Positions 62,820-64,000 of a stretch of 64,000 bases of DNA are shown here, piece after piece; the first letter of the stretch is position 1; each line of letters opens with the position of its first letter. Below the pieces are notes generated by a model. The model worked only from the letters and a program-made list of their open reading frames with translations. It was not told where the DNA came from and did no database searches. The DNA comes from Herbidospora yilanensis (GTDB lineage Bacteria; Actinomycetota; Actinomycetes; Streptosporangiales; Streptosporangiaceae), in assembly GCF_001570565.1 (NCBI RefSeq), contig NZ_BBXE01000014.1, positions 248,001 through 312,000 of the forward strand. The letters are read 5' to 3'. The position numbers were made by a program, and so were the translations under genes.

Positions 62820-64000
62820 TCAGCGTACATAGCGGTGCTTCACGCCGGGCGGGAAGTCTCCGGGGTCGGCGTAGGGCCGCAGCGTGATCAGCGGGAGCTG
62901 CTTCCGCTCCGGCACGTAATGGGTGAACTCGCTGTTCAGCCGCCTGAGATGGGTGACGATCCGGGCCGCGACCTCCTCGGCCAGGTCGTCGGACGGATCC
63001 TGGCCGGGAGCCAGTTCGACGGTGACGTGCAGCCCGTCGGCGCCCTCCGGGGCCGCCAGCACGAACTTGCCCGTCACCGCCCGGTTGACCTCGGGCTGCT
63101 CCAGGCCCACCGAGATGTTCTCGGCGTAGACGTTGGCGCCGTAGAAGGACACGGCGAAGCGGCTGCGGCCGAAGACGTAGACGAACGGCAACTCCGGCCC
63201 CTGCTGCGCCGGCTCGAAGCCGATCCGGTCGAGCATCTCGCGATAGGGGATCAGGCCGCCCTCGTCGGCGATGTGGTAGCGGATCAGCGGGATGCCGTTG
63301 TCGCCGCTGAACAGCAGGGTGCCGCCCGACTCCTCGAAGTAGCGGACAGCCGGGTCGTACTGGACGAGGGTCGGCAGCCGGTCGGCCCCGAAGATCTCCC
63401 TGGCCTTGTCGGGCCGGGCCGCCAGATGCCGCCTGATCTCGATGGACAGCGGCGTCTCGTTGCCCAGGACGCCGGCGTCGGCGGTGCCGTACAGGGACGC
63501 GAACGACCGGACCGGGTCGGCGATCCCGGCCCGCTCGGCGACCAGCGTGCGCCACTCCTCGGAGAAGACCTCACCCGCGGTCACGATCTTGATGTGGTAC
63601 GACGCCCAGGGCAGGTCGAGGGTGTCGATGACGTCCTTGACGAAGGGCGGATAGCCGAACAGGACCGTCTGCTCGGCCAGCGGGGCGAGTTGCGGCAGGA
63701 CCCGGGCGATCTCCGCCGGGTTGTTGCCCGGGGCGACGACGGTGATCGGATAGCCGCGGTCCTGGAGGTGCCTGACGCAGGCGAGGGTGAACAGCCCGCC
63801 CACCCAGGTGCCGAGGGAGAAACAGACGACCGCCAGCGTCGGCCTGCGGCCGAAACCATCCATGACCTGGGCGAACCGGTCGGCGATGACCTTCTCGTCG
63901 TCGGCGGTCCGCGCCCAGAACGACGGCTCGCCGGTCGACCCGGAGGAGACGGCGATCATGCCTCTCAGGACGCCGTCGCGGCAGAGGTCGTTGAGCGGAT
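62820..64000 (-). CDS. Phenylacetate-CoA-ligase-like AMP-forming enzyme (5' partial)
   Basis: At least 393 residues remain; the frame stays open past ATG 63959 to the window edge, so the N-terminus is missing. The AMP-binding P-loop appears as AVSSGSTGEPSFW, followed by GTAD and a GRSRFAVSFYGANVYAENI segment like the A8/hinge region of PaaK-type ligases. It probably activates a carboxylate by adenylation, but the substrate is unknown. PolX follows after 5 bp. Confidence 0.8.
   Translation of the reverse strand, partial: PLNDLCRDGVLRGMIAVSSGSTGEPSFWARTADDEKVIADRFAQVMDGFGRRPTLAVVCFSLGTWVGGLFTLACVRHLQDRGYPITVVAPGNNPAEIARVLPQLAPLAEQTVLFGYPPFVKDVIDTLDLPWASYHIKIVTAGEVFSEEWRTLVAERAGIADPVRSFASLYGTADAGVLGNETPLSIEIRRHLAARPDKAREIFGADRLPTLVQYDPAVRYFEESGGTLLFSGDNGIPLIRYHIADEGGLIPYREMLDRIGFEPAQQGPELPFVYVFGRSRFAVSFYGANVYAENISVGLEQPEVNRAVTGKFVLAAPEGADGLHVTVELAPGQDPSDDLAEEVAARIVTHLRRLNSEFTHYVPERKQLPLITLRPYADPGDFPPGVKHRYVR

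Overview
This window is chromosomal DNA from a very GC-rich actinomycete. Near-exclusive use of G/C third codon positions, many GTG and a few TTG starts, 4-bp ATGA/GTGA/TTGA gene overlaps, leaderless promoters, a PhoP-type direct-repeat box and CebR boxes in front of cellulases all point that way. The mix of XRE/DUF5753 regulators, a long RHS protein and CBM2-bearing GH9/GH48 cellulases suggests a Streptosporangiales-type soil organism. That placement is inference. I saw no rRNA, tRNA, CRISPR array, transposase or integrase.

Left part (1-14997). The window opens inside a giant RHS/YD-repeat protein whose last ~235 residues look like a swapped-in lysozyme/transglycosylase-like toxin domain. 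A small three-helix membrane protein overlaps its stop and is the obvious immunity candidate. Next is a polyamine-type ABC importer with only a permease and a binding protein. The start of a second permease is visible but breaks off after about 14 codons. Divergent from it, across a palindromic operator, lies an oxidative amine-catabolism operon: FAD oxidoreductase, a 28-codon ORF coupled at both ends, Rieske oxygenase and class III aminotransferase. A three-gene XRE/DUF5753 regulator module with its own palindromes follows.

15000-32300. A tightly overlapped minus-strand operon encodes a methylcrotonyl/geranyl-CoA-type carboxylase (beta, alpha), a LiuC/AtuE-like hydratase and an AtuA protein. 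It is followed by a small secreted protein, a PASTA-less transmembrane Ser/Thr kinase with a proline/serine stalk, a GlcD-type FAD oxidase, a secreted M6 protease, a diacylglycerol-kinase-family lipid kinase, and a SWIM zinc-finger plus SNF2 ATPase pair.

32300-45800. A coupled small protein and DUF4132 protein sit opposite the SNF2/SWIM pair. Several small membrane or regulatory proteins come next. Two secreted cellulases (GH9-CBM3-CBM2 and CBM2-GH48) each carry a perfect CebR/CelR box. After them are a stress-like helical protein with a palindromic control region, a pentapeptide-like membrane protein with an expanded 24-residue repeat, and a phosphate permease with its DUF47 partner behind a PHO box.

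45800-64000. MaoC hydratase and acyl-CoA dehydrogenase; a small secreted protein; a HIT protein; a DcuS/DcuR-type two-component system divergent from a C4-dicarboxylate symporter; a LytS/LytTR pair followed by two consecutive DUF485 + acetate-type sodium symporter units; a TetR regulator; a truncated DUF998-like fragment; a wax ester synthase/DGAT; PolX; and a phenylacetate-CoA-ligase-like enzyme cut by the right edge. Two CRP-like palindromes sit before the organic-acid transporters. A ~100-bp intergenic repeat occurs twice (53.3 kb and 61.0 kb), the second copy abutting a possible 48-residue ORF.
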